The notes below the pieces were generated by a model, which was not told where the DNA came from, did no database searches, and was given only the letters and a program-made list of their open reading frames with translations. From JAFEDN01 sp965651935 (GTDB taxonomy: Bacteria > Pseudomonadota > Gammaproteobacteria > Coxiellales > Coxiellaceae): a stretch of DNA of 7,490 nt. Below are positions 1 to 5,000 of this stretch, piece by piece (position 1 is the first letter of the stretch; every line of letters starts with the position of its first letter). The DNA is taken from contig CBFGTC010000029.1 of the NCBI GenBank assembly GCA_965651935.1, positions 1 through 7,490 of the forward strand, read 5' to 3'. A program made the position numbers and the translations under genes.

Positions 1-29
1 AGAAGTTTAGTCATTACTAAATCAATTTG

Positions 30-746
30 TCAGTGTGGGATTATTGGGGGCTTACACGGCAATTGTGTCATTTCTTTAGTTAAGTCCTGAAAAACCGTCC
101 GTGCGCTTCTTTCTGTCTGAATTAAATGCTGAATATGAGGTTCAGAAAATCGCATTTGAGTGGATGCATGAGAATATTGCGGCAATTCACGCGGCCTGGA
201 TTGAATGATCCCTTGATTATTCGTGGTTGTTAAAACATTCTGCTGACCAGTCAATTGAGAATATTCTTGACTGATGTGTAGAACGGTACCTTGTAAGGCG
301 GTCAGGGTCGCTGCCTGTGTCGATAAAGTGGCTTTTATCTCTCGGTATTTTTTCTCAAACTCTGTCGAAAGTAAGGATTGCTGTTGAGCTGTTTGCCAAA
401 TTTTTTGACGGACTTCTTGAGTGACGTAAGCAATTTCAATCAGATCGTCTGTTTCACACAATACCCGGCATAATTCGCGTCGATTTAATGAGGTGGAATT
501 TAAGTTGGATAAGCATTCCGTAAAAGATTTTTGCCAGTCATTTTCACCATAAAAACAGCCAGTGTGTTGTAGTTGCATCAATACCTTGATGGCGATTTTC
601 CGAAGTACCGCCAGTTGATAATTTCGCGATTTTTTTCGACTCGCTTCTAAAACTTGGTCACGATCTTCTTGATCTAAAAATGGCAGATAATATTGTGCAT
701 TCAGTGCCAATCGAGCGCGTTGATTGAGTAATTGCAGATGTTTCAT
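30..746 (-). CDS. Hypothetical coiled-coil protein (238 aa), last gene of the leftward cluster
   Basis: I do not recognise this family. The protein is helical, soluble-looking and lacks a signal peptide or membrane segment. Residues 1-120 are mixed charged/hydrophobic helices with several cysteines (C64, C78, C93, C97). Residues about 122-172 are rich in Q, L, T and S with heptad-like spacing and probably form a coiled coil. The remainder is low in hydrophobics and ends in a proline-rich tail (PCKPPIIPH). The start is supported by a GGGAGAA ribosome binding site (751-757, read on the minus strand) a few bases before ATG. It lies 64 bp after the 305-aa gene and probably shares its transcript, although a hairpin separates them. 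A role as a structural or effector-like protein carried by the conjugative element is possible but nothing in the sequence proves it. Only 29 bases remain to the left and they show nothing. Confidence 0.82.
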   Translation of the reverse strand: MKHLQLLNQRARLALNAQYYLPFLDQEDRDQVLEASRKKSRNYQLAVLRKIAIKVLMQLQHTGCFYGENDWQKSFTECLSNLNSTSLNRRELCRVLCETDDLIEIAYVTQEVRQKIWQTAQQQSLLSTEFEKKYREIKATLSTQAATLTALQGTVLHISQEYSQLTGQQNVLTTTNNQGIIQSRPRELPQYSHASTQMRFSEPHIQHLIQTERSARTVFQDLTKEMTQLPCKPPIIPH

Positions 747-750
747 AAGA

Positions 751-757
751 TTCTCCC
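751..757 (-). promoter_or_regulatory. Ribosome binding site of the 238-aa gene
   Basis: Minus-strand GGGAGAA lies 4 bases upstream of the ATG at 746-744. It fixes the start of the 238-aa protein at this codon. Confidence 0.6.
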
Positions 758-773
758 AAGGATAATGTATGGA

Positions 774-803
774 TTTCAGCGGAACTGATCAGCTCCGCTG
801 AAA
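774..803 (-). terminator. Strong intergenic hairpin between the 305-aa and 238-aa genes (terminator or processing site)
   Basis: TTTCAGCGGA (774-783) and TCCGCTGAAA (794-803) are perfect 10-bp inverted arms around a 10-base centre containing CTGATCAG. It begins 7 bases after the stop of the 305-aa gene. On the minus strand the 3' arm is followed by TCCATAC, so the usual U-tract is missing. On the plus strand the run ATTTTGTTT follows. It could be a partial terminator or attenuator that lowers expression of the 238-aa gene, an mRNA-stabilising stem, or a terminator for plus-strand read-through. The hairpin itself is certain; its function is inference. Confidence 0.5.
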
Positions 804-810
804 ATTTTGT

Positions 811-1728
811 TTAACCGCCTTTGAGCATGGGTGTTGCAGCTAACATAGAAGATGATGTGAGCGTCTTTTCGATTTGCTGGGACACTTCTTGACCGGGAAT
901 TTTCCAGAATCCCAAACGTTGAACCAGTCCTTTAGAAAGAAAGTTGATCACACTCTTAATGAATTTCACAGCAGCATTATCAGGATTTTTTTCAATGACA
1001 TTCCGTTGCGCTTTAAATTCTTTACTAAAATCTTGTAACTGAGTGGTGACTGGTTTGATGGGTTTATTTAGACTATCTTCCATCCGCCGTACCGCCTGAT
1101 AATTACTTAAGAGTATCGTTAACCGCTCGCTGGGTTTTTCCAGTCCGGGCGCTTGCTCGGCGACAAACTGATCCATTGGACGGGCCGAATCGATCCGAAC
1201 TGCCACCACGGTGTCCGGCGATATTTTGGGACCGCCAAACACCCGTGAAGGCGCTTTCTCATAGTGAGCATACGCTTTGGGATGATCACTGCGGAGTTCA
1301 CCCTCAATTTCCGTCGTTAAATGATCTTTATATTCACCGCAAATTTGTTGCAATTGCTGTTTTTTTCTGACTTGCGGCAACAGATAAATGAGCAGTTGGC
1401 GAACGAGTTGGCTGGATTTTAAATTTTCCACTTCCCACGGACACCAACGTTGTACCGATTGACTCAAGGTATCGTATTGACTTTGCTCCATTAAGTCAGA
1501 TTTAGCTAATATCTGAGTCAAGGCAATCATGAGTTCACCTACTAAGGCATGGCGCTTGTCCAATTCATCGGGTGAACGTTGATGCCGTAATTTTTTATTG
1601 ACTCGTGTTTCAGCATCGGTATAAAGCTTTTTGACGGCATCGTCCAGTGTCACACTGATGTTGAATTCACATGGATTTTTTTGAGATTCCTGTTGAATTT
1701 CTAAGAGTAGTTGAGGAATAGATTTCAT
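811..1728 (-). CDS. Helical protein of unknown function (305 aa), paralogue of the neighbouring 292-aa protein; possible Legionellales effector-like family
   Basis: No known catalytic motif is visible. The protein is mostly alpha-helical and highly charged, without a signal peptide. Two blocks are shared with the 292-aa protein upstream. In residues 121-145 (RKKQ-L---C-EYK-HLTT-I--EL) 16 of 25 positions are identical. The C-terminal third, from about 228 to 288, starts with TQ-QDFS, carries A--F-K-V---L--G----LG, and then a GQ pair. The two genes are therefore tandem duplicates that have diverged strongly in the N-terminal and central parts. The C-terminal hydrophobic stretch (about 260-277) is interrupted by charged residues and is less membrane-like than in the paralogue. 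A good AAGGAGA ribosome binding site (1734-1740) precedes ATG, and the gene lies 40 bp after the 292-aa gene, so co-transcription is likely. From memory, the C-terminal block resembles tails of many uncharacterised or Dot/Icm-effector-like Legionella and Coxiella proteins. This was not checked, and a function cannot be assigned. Confidence 0.85.
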   Translation of the reverse strand: MKSIPQLLLEIQQESQKNPCEFNISVTLDDAVKKLYTDAETRVNKKLRHQRSPDELDKRHALVGELMIALTQILAKSDLMEQSQYDTLSQSVQRWCPWEVENLKSSQLVRQLLIYLLPQVRKKQQLQQICGEYKDHLTTEIEGELRSDHPKAYAHYEKAPSRVFGGPKISPDTVVAVRIDSARPMDQFVAEQAPGLEKPSERLTILLSNYQAVRRMEDSLNKPIKPVTTQLQDFSKEFKAQRNVIEKNPDNAAVKFIKSVINFLSKGLVQRLGFWKIPGQEVSQQIEKTLTSSSMLAATPMLKGG

Positions 1729-1733
1729 ATTTT

Positions 1734-1740
1734 TCTCCTT
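1734..1740 (-). promoter_or_regulatory. Ribosome binding site of the 305-aa gene
   Basis: Minus-strand AAGGAGA lies 5 bases before the ATG at 1728-1726. It is nearly identical to the site of the 292-aa paralogue, consistent with duplication including the leader, and it decides the start. Confidence 0.65.
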
Positions 1741-1768
1741 TAAAACTAAATAATGAGGGGCATAAAGA

Positions 1769-2647
1769 TTACAAACTGGGTATCGCCGGTTTTTGATCAG
1801 CCACGGCTTTCATATCTTGAGCAGCCTGCTGACCTTTCACCCCAAAAATACCCAAAGCCGCTGCAATACCGAAAGTAAGCGCTGTCGTTACTTTTTTCAG
1901 AAAACGCATGGCCGTGCTGTCTCGATGGGATTCTAGGAGGGGTTTTTGCTGCTCAAGTATTCGGCTAAAATCCTGAATTTGTGTCGCCGCCGGTTTATGA
2001 GTCAGTAGTGTGGATTGCAAGGTAGTCACGGCTTCGTACTTTTGAATGGCTTTCTGTAACCCGGAATTTCGGGCTATCGGCAGTGACTTGGCTTCAGTCG
2101 ATAAAAATTGATCGAGCGTGGAAGGCTTTTCGCCGGGTCTGAGTGGTTTTTTAAATAAGCCTGTGGGTTCCGGTAAATCAAAACCACGGCTCCTAGCCAA
2201 GTTGGGGAAGTCATTAGTTAATTCCGATTTGATTACCGTGGTCAAATGCGCTTTATACTCCTGACACAGTCGATTTAAGCGCTGTTTTTTACGCGTATCC
2301 TCTAAACAGACAATCAGGGATTTTTTAATCGCCGAACATTCTCTAAAATGATCCTTGGTATGATCAGGATTCCAATCTAGGATGACACGCTGTAAACGCC
2401 GATAATCATTCAGCCGATGCAAATTCATGGCGTCCAGTTCTGTAGTGATTCGAATTTGTAGCTGATGACGTATTTTTTCTTCTGTTACACCATAATTCTG
2501 CATGAATCCGCTTCTATTATCCCGCATAGCTTGAGCACTTTCTTGATAAATACGAAAAACTTCCTGATCCAGTATTGGCAATTGGCTGAATGGCGCATGC
2601 CGCTGCGGATGATCCAGGTTTAACAAAGCTTGAATAAGTTTGGACAT
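1769..2647 (-). CDS. Helical protein of unknown function (292 aa) with hydrophobic C-terminal hairpin-like segment; paralogue of the 305-aa protein
   Basis: This protein is alpha-helical and rich in K, R, Q and L, without a signal peptide or recognised enzymatic motif. Residues 119-143 (RKKQ-L---C-EYK-HLTT-I--EL) and 222-272 match the 305-aa protein downstream. The C-terminal region reads TQIQDFS (222-228), then HRDSTAMRFLKKV (241-253), then a hydrophobic stretch of about 18 residues (253-270, LTFGIAAALGIFGV) and KGQ. The hydrophobic stretch could insert in a membrane or form a buried helix. From memory, the pattern RDS/T-A--FLK-V----L-GIA---GI--VKG recurs at the C-termini of many Legionellales proteins, including effector candidates. 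That makes a secreted-effector or host-interaction role a reasonable but unproven idea. AAAGGAGA upstream supports the start. It is transcribed leftwards with the 305-aa gene 40 bp downstream. Confidence 0.86.
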   Translation of the reverse strand: MSKLIQALLNLDHPQRHAPFSQLPILDQEVFRIYQESAQAMRDNRSGFMQNYGVTEEKIRHQLQIRITTELDAMNLHRLNDYRRLQRVILDWNPDHTKDHFRECSAIKKSLIVCLEDTRKKQRLNRLCQEYKAHLTTVIKSELTNDFPNLARSRGFDLPEPTGLFKKPLRPGEKPSTLDQFLSTEAKSLPIARNSGLQKAIQKYEAVTTLQSTLLTHKPAATQIQDFSRILEQQKPLLESHRDSTAMRFLKKVTTALTFGIAAALGIFGVKGQQAAQDMKAVADQKPAIPSL

Positions 2648-2652
2648 AACGA

Positions 2653-2660
2653 TCTCCTTT
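2653..2660 (-). promoter_or_regulatory. Ribosome binding site of the 292-aa gene
   Basis: Minus-strand AAAGGAGA lies 5 bases before the ATG at 2647-2645. It supports the chosen start. Confidence 0.65.
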
Positions 2661-2742
2661 TGAATGAAATGAATAAAATTTTTTTAGGTGAGTATCGATG
2701 TCGAAAGGAGTGTCGGTATAAAAATATTAAAATTGAGAGTAG

Positions 2743-3006
2743 TTATTTTTTGAGGAATTCTTCATGAGAAGAAGACATTAATTTTTGTCGATCATCAAAT
2801 TCCTGCAATATAATTTTCTTTAAATAAGGCAATGTTTGTCCATTCACTAGCGCATTGACCAATTTATTTAAAGTTGGCATCCAGCCAGTTTCTGCAGCGA
2901 TTTCTTGTTGCAGTTGAACTAATGCGTCAAACGAGTGGTCATTGAGTAAATGAGTTTTCTTCAAATCTTTTTGATTATTTTTCTCGTTTTGACTGTTATT
3001 TTTCAT
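2743..3006 (-). CDS. Small putative ribbon-helix-helix-type DNA-binding protein (87 aa)
   Basis: The N-terminus (1-18) is a polar, lysine/asparagine-rich arm. Residues about 18-56 fit a ribbon-helix-helix outline: a short strand (THLLND), helix 1 (about 25-40, FDALVQLQQEIAAETG), a turn with proline (WMP), and helix 2 (about 45-55, TLNKLVNALVN). The rest is a charged helix. The small size and the position as first gene of the leftward cluster, beside a region with inverted and direct repeats, fit an autoregulator or a relaxosome accessory protein of the TraY/MobC kind. The fold is my reading of the residue pattern and not a certain homology. The ribosome binding site is modest (minus-strand AGGG, 3020-3017) and partly buried in a hairpin. 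The gap to the 292-aa gene is 95 bp, so that gene may also have its own promoter. The alternative is an unrelated small hypothetical protein. Confidence 0.7.
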   Translation of the reverse strand: MKNNSQNEKNNQKDLKKTHLLNDHSFDALVQLQQEIAAETGWMPTLNKLVNALVNGQTLPYLKKIILQEFDDRQKLMSSSHEEFLKK

Positions 3007-3017
3007 ATATCGGTTAC

Positions 3018-3061
3018 CCTATCTATGAATGCTGATCTATTTCGTGCATTCACGAGATAGG
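3018..3061 (-). repeat. Long imperfect inverted repeat overlapping the ribosome binding site of the 87-aa gene
   Basis: The left arm CCTATCTATGAATGC (3018-3032) pairs with the right arm GCATTCACGAGATAGG (3046-3061). There are 14 base pairs, broken only by a 1x2 internal loop, with a 13-base loop (3033-3045). In the minus-strand transcript the 3' arm ends in the AGG of the presumed Shine-Dalgarno sequence (3020-3017). It can act as an operator for a dimeric repressor, as an mRNA structure hiding the ribosome binding site, or as the inverted repeat beside a nic site. The structure is seen directly; the role is inference. Confidence 0.65.
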
Positions 3062-3068
3062 CTGCCAC

Positions 3069-3094
3069 AATAACATTAAAAATAAAACGTTATT
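3069..3094. repeat. Imperfect inverted repeat AATAACATT / AACGTTATT
   Basis: Arms at 3069-3077 and 3086-3094 pair at 8 of 9 positions (6 perfect outer bases, AATAAC/GTTATT) around an A-rich 8-base spacer. It lies upstream of the 87-aa gene and is a possible operator. Chance occurrence in AT-rich DNA cannot be excluded. Confidence 0.35.
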
Positions 3095-3145
3095 CCTTTG
3101 GATATTCTTCCTGATTTGTTTCAAAAAATACATTGAAAAGTAGAG

Positions 3146-3157
3146 AAAATCTCTCGA
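3146..3157 (-). repeat. Inverted copy of the TCGRGAAATTTT iteron
   Basis: AAAATCTCTCGA here reads TCGAGAGATTTT on the minus strand, which is 11 of 12 identical to the middle iteron. Its start lies 66 bp from the first direct copy, three times the 22-bp period, so it may be in phase with the direct array. Confidence 0.4.
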
Positions 3158-3211
3158 AATGTCTTTTTTAAGACTTAAAGTAGTTTATAAATGATTGATT
3201 CTTGGTCTTGA

Positions 3212-3266
3212 TCGGGAAATTTTCAAATAAAATCGAGAAATTTTTGCTGATAAGTCGGGAAATTTT
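3212..3266 (+). repeat. Three iteron-like direct repeats TCGRGAAATTTT
   Basis: Copies lie at 3212-3223 (TCGGGAAATTTT), 3233-3244 (TCGAGAAATTTT) and 3255-3266 (TCGGGAAATTTT). The starts are 21 and 22 bp apart, about two helical turns, so a protein could bind all copies on one DNA face. Such arrays serve as plasmid replication iterons, as oriT accessory-protein sites or as transcriptional operators. No replication initiator gene is present in the window, so oriT or operator use fits the neighbours better. The number, identity and spacing are seen directly. Confidence 0.65.
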
Positions 3267-3321
3267 TAACTTCTCATTCCGTGTGCAGATTCCTGATTTT
3301 CTGAGAGGATATCTCACAACG

Positions 3322-3339
3322 GTGAAGAAAAATCTTCAC
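3322..3339 (+). repeat. Perfect 7-bp hairpin GTGAAGA-AAAA-TCTTCAC
   Basis: Arms at 3322-3328 and 3333-3339 flank an AAAA tetraloop, 47 bp before the methyltransferase start. Upstream TCAC (3314-3317) can pair alternatively with GTGA (3322-3325), so two folds compete. It may be part of the 5' leader of the tra operon mRNA. No T-run follows, so it is not a typical terminator. Confidence 0.4.
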
Positions 3340-3352
3340 AAATAAAACAAGA

Positions 3353-3371
3353 AAAATAGTGCCACTATTTT
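3353..3371 (+). promoter_or_regulatory. 19-bp dyad AAAATAGTG-C-CACTATTTT, putative operator
   Basis: Nine-base arms are perfectly complementary around a single central C. This geometry suits binding of a symmetric dimeric repressor more than an RNA hairpin. It lies 14 bp upstream of the methyltransferase ATG, just ahead of its AGGA ribosome binding site (3374-3377), so bound protein could block the operon. Possible binders in the window are the 87-aa protein and the HTH protein; this is not tested. Confidence 0.5.
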
Positions 3372-3385
3372 ATAGGAATTTTTAA

Positions 3386-4636
3386 ATGGACATTCAATGG
3401 TTTTTAATCGATGATCTTCGACCTTATGAACGAAATCCGCGTAAAAACGCGAAATCTGTCGATAAAGTCGCTGACAGTTTAAAAACGTATGGCTGGCAGC
3501 AGCCGATTGTTGCAGACGTTGATCATATTATTATTGCTGGTCATACCCGCTGGTTAGCAGCTAAAAAACTGAAGATGGAAAAAGTACCGGTTTTGATTGC
3601 ACACCATCTCGCTCCCGCACAAGTCAGAGCTTATCGTATTGCAGATAATCGTCTCTCCGAGGAGGCCGAATGGGATCATGAATTATTGAGCCATGAATTA
3701 TCCTTATTAAAAGAAATGGATGTGGATTTATCACTGACCGGTTTTAGTGAAATTGAATTGACAAAATTAATGGGCGGTTTACCGGATGAAACCGAGGAAT
3801 TTGGAGAATGGTTAAAATCTTCAACCGCTATTATCAGTCAGCCGGGAGATATTTGGGAATTAGGTCATCATCGAGTGATGTGTGGAGATGCGACATCCGC
3901 CGATGATTTGACTCGATTAATGGGAAATAAAAAAATCGATCTGGTATTTACCGATCCGCCTTATAATGTCGATTATGCGCAAGAAGTGGATGACAAATCC
4001 ATCCGTCGTATTCAAAACGATCACTTAAAAGATGAAGACTATCTACAATTATTGCAAGCGGCCTTTGCCCAGGCCACCCCTTATGTCCGACCGGAGGCTT
4101 CCTGGTATGTTTGCCATGCTTCGCAATGTCAGGACTTAGTCAAACAAGCTTTAGAAACTAACCAATTGCGAGTTCGTTCGCAAATAGTTTGGGCAAAAAA
4201 CCATTTTGTATTAAACCGCGGGCGCTATAAAACGCAGCACGAACTCATTTTTTACGCTTATCGTCGAGGCCAGACCGATCAGTGGTATGGAGATCGTGCG
4301 CAAAGCACCCTGTGGACTATTGATAAACCGTTATTCTGCGACCTTCATCCGACGATGAAGCCCTTGGCGCTGGTACAACGAGCGCTGCAGAACAGCAGCT
4401 TATCAGGCGATTATGTGCTGGATATGTTTGGCGGAGCCGGATCCACCTTGATCGCAGCCGAGCAATCGCACCGCCATGCGTTGCTTGTGGACATCGCGCC
4501 CCATTATGTGGACGTGATGGTGCGCCGCTGGCAGCAACATACAGGCCATGCGGCGGTGTTGTCCGGGACAGACCGGACATTCGCGGAATGTGTATCAGCG
4601 CGGCAAGGTGTCACTCATGGCGGAGCAAGATCATGA
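3386..4636 (+). CDS. ParB-like N-terminal domain fused to beta-class DNA (adenine-N6 or cytosine-N4) methyltransferase
   Basis: The 416-aa fusion has two parts. Residues about 5-95 carry a ParB/sulfiredoxin-like domain: LRPYERNPRK (11-20), then AGHTRWLAAKKL (51-62) containing the GH-R--A box. The methyltransferase follows, with catalytic motif IV DPPYNVDY (190-197) before the S-adenosylmethionine motif I DMFGGAGST (346-354). HPTMKP (321-326) and an acidic residue at D369 are also in place. Motif IV before motif I defines the beta class. DPPY favours N6-adenine methylation, and the recognition sequence cannot be read from the sequence. Such fusions are common in phages and mobile elements, where they protect DNA from restriction or act epigenetically. 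No partner restriction enzyme is present, so it is probably an orphan. AGGA (3374-3377) supports the start. It is the first gene of the operon and overlaps the next by 20 bp. The 3' third is unusually GC-rich. Confidence 0.93.
   Translation: MDIQWFLIDDLRPYERNPRKNAKSVDKVADSLKTYGWQQPIVADVDHIIIAGHTRWLAAKKLKMEKVPVLIAHHLAPAQVRAYRIADNRLSEEAEWDHELLSHELSLLKEMDVDLSLTGFSEIELTKLMGGLPDETEEFGEWLKSSTAIISQPGDIWELGHHRVMCGDATSADDLTRLMGNKKIDLVFTDPPYNVDYAQEVDDKSIRRIQNDHLKDEDYLQLLQAAFAQATPYVRPEASWYVCHASQCQDLVKQALETNQLRVRSQIVWAKNHFVLNRGRYKTQHELIFYAYRRGQTDQWYGDRAQSTLWTIDKPLFCDLHPTMKPLALVQRALQNSSLSGDYVLDMFGGAGSTLIAAEQSHRHALLVDIAPHYVDVMVRRWQQHTGHAAVLSGTDRTFAECVSARQGVTHGGARS
4605..4610 (+). promoter_or_regulatory. 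Ribosome binding site deciding the start of the HTH gene
   Basis: AAGGTG ends 6 bases before ATG 4617. The more upstream in-frame ATG at 4548 has no comparable site and would add 23 residues that do not look like the family N-terminus, so 4617 is preferred. Confidence 0.55.
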
Positions 4637-5000
4637 GTTGACGGAAAATATTCGTCAGAAAATGTGTGAGGCTCTACGGATTGGAGCCAGTTATGAGTTG
4701 GCGGCACGGTATGCCGGTATCCAAGTGAAGTATTTTTGGCGGTGGAAGAAGCAGAGTAAAAATGTCGTGACATCGATCAGTGATCCGAATCAGCAACGGT
4801 GCATTGATTTTTTTGCCGATGTTCGTCAAGCCCGCGCCGACTATGAGATGGCTTATCTCATGAAGTTGGAAAAGCACGGCGGTAAAAATTGGAAGCCGTT
4901 GCAATGGAAGTATTTGCATTTATTGGAAGCCCGGTTGTCGGGTAACCAGAGCGGTAGAAAAAATAAAAAAAGAAATGAGGTTCACCATGAACATGAATAA
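4617..5000 (+). CDS. Small HTH protein resembling phage terminase small subunits (127 aa)
   Basis: Residues 14-46 form a helix-turn-helix: an ALRIGASYELAARYAGI core and then a recognition helix ending in YFWRWKK. The downstream part (FADVRQARADYEMAYL, 66-81; GKNWKPLQWKYL, 89-100) is the helical pattern that follows the HTH in small terminase-like proteins, where A-W--E-R is usual. The end is basic (RKNKKR, 114-119). It has no signal peptide. It overlaps the methyltransferase by 20 bp and the traA start by 14 bp, so its translation is coupled to both. No large terminase, portal or capsid gene is present, so packaging is unlikely here. A DNA-binding regulator of the tra operon or a relaxosome component is more plausible. 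The family resemblance is from residue pattern; the role is inference. Confidence 0.8.
   Translation: MAEQDHELTENIRQKMCEALRIGASYELAARYAGIQVKYFWRWKKQSKNVVTSISDPNQQRCIDFFADVRQARADYEMAYLMKLEKHGGKNWKPLQWKYLHLLEARLSGNQSGRKNKKRNEVHHEHE

Larger units (their letters stand above)
3007..3385. promoter_or_regulatory. Divergent AT-rich intergenic control region; candidate oriT or operator cluster
   Basis: These 379 bp without a gene separate the leftward cluster from the rightward tra operon, so they must hold promoters for both directions. I found no convincing -35/-10 pair on either strand. In order the region contains an imperfect long hairpin (3018-3061) and an inverted repeat AATAACATT/AACGTTATT (3069-3077 and 3086-3094). 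Next come an inverted iteron copy (3146-3157), a small dyad TTTAAG-A-CTTAAA (3167-3179) and three direct iterons (3212-3266). The last elements are a short hairpin TGAGA/TCTCA (3302-3316), a perfect hairpin (3322-3339) and a 19-bp dyad (3353-3371). In F-type systems oriT and the binding sites for its accessory proteins lie upstream of the tra operon in a similar AT-rich, repeat-rich stretch. That location is the basis for the oriT suggestion. Confidence 0.6.

Noticed and set aside
1119..1370. Open frames on both strands inside the 305-aa gene
   Set aside because: They overlap a well-supported gene with a good ribosome binding site and paralogue support, and have no family resemblance of their own.
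2743..3006. Antitoxin of a toxin-antitoxin pair
   Set aside because: An RHH-like outline would suit an antitoxin, but the next gene encodes a 292-aa helical protein with no toxin motif and is 95 bp away, unlike the usual overlapping pair.
3202..3230. Possible sigma-70 promoter TTGGTC-17-AAATAA
   Set aside because: The -10 match is poor and comparable weak pairs occur all over this AT-rich region.
3146..3266. Short CRISPR-like array
   Set aside because: Repeats are only 12 bp, spacers about 9-10 bp, one copy is inverted and no cas gene is present; iterons or operator sites fit better.
4317..4580. Minus-strand open frame opposite the methyltransferase 3' end
   Set aside because: It mirrors the GC-rich segment, where stops are rare; the composition is arginine/serine/alanine-rich and the plus strand carries clear methyltransferase motifs.
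3386..4636. Partition protein ParB of a plasmid parAB system
   Set aside because: The ParB-like part is only the N-terminal 95 residues of a methyltransferase and no ParA ATPase gene is adjacent.
4674..4919. Minus-strand open frame opposite the HTH gene
   Set aside because: No ribosome binding site or recognisable pattern; the plus-strand HTH gene is coupled to its neighbours.
4617..5000. Evidence of a prophage
   Set aside because: The small terminase-like protein stands alone; no large terminase, portal, capsid or tail gene is seen and the next genes are F-type tra genes.
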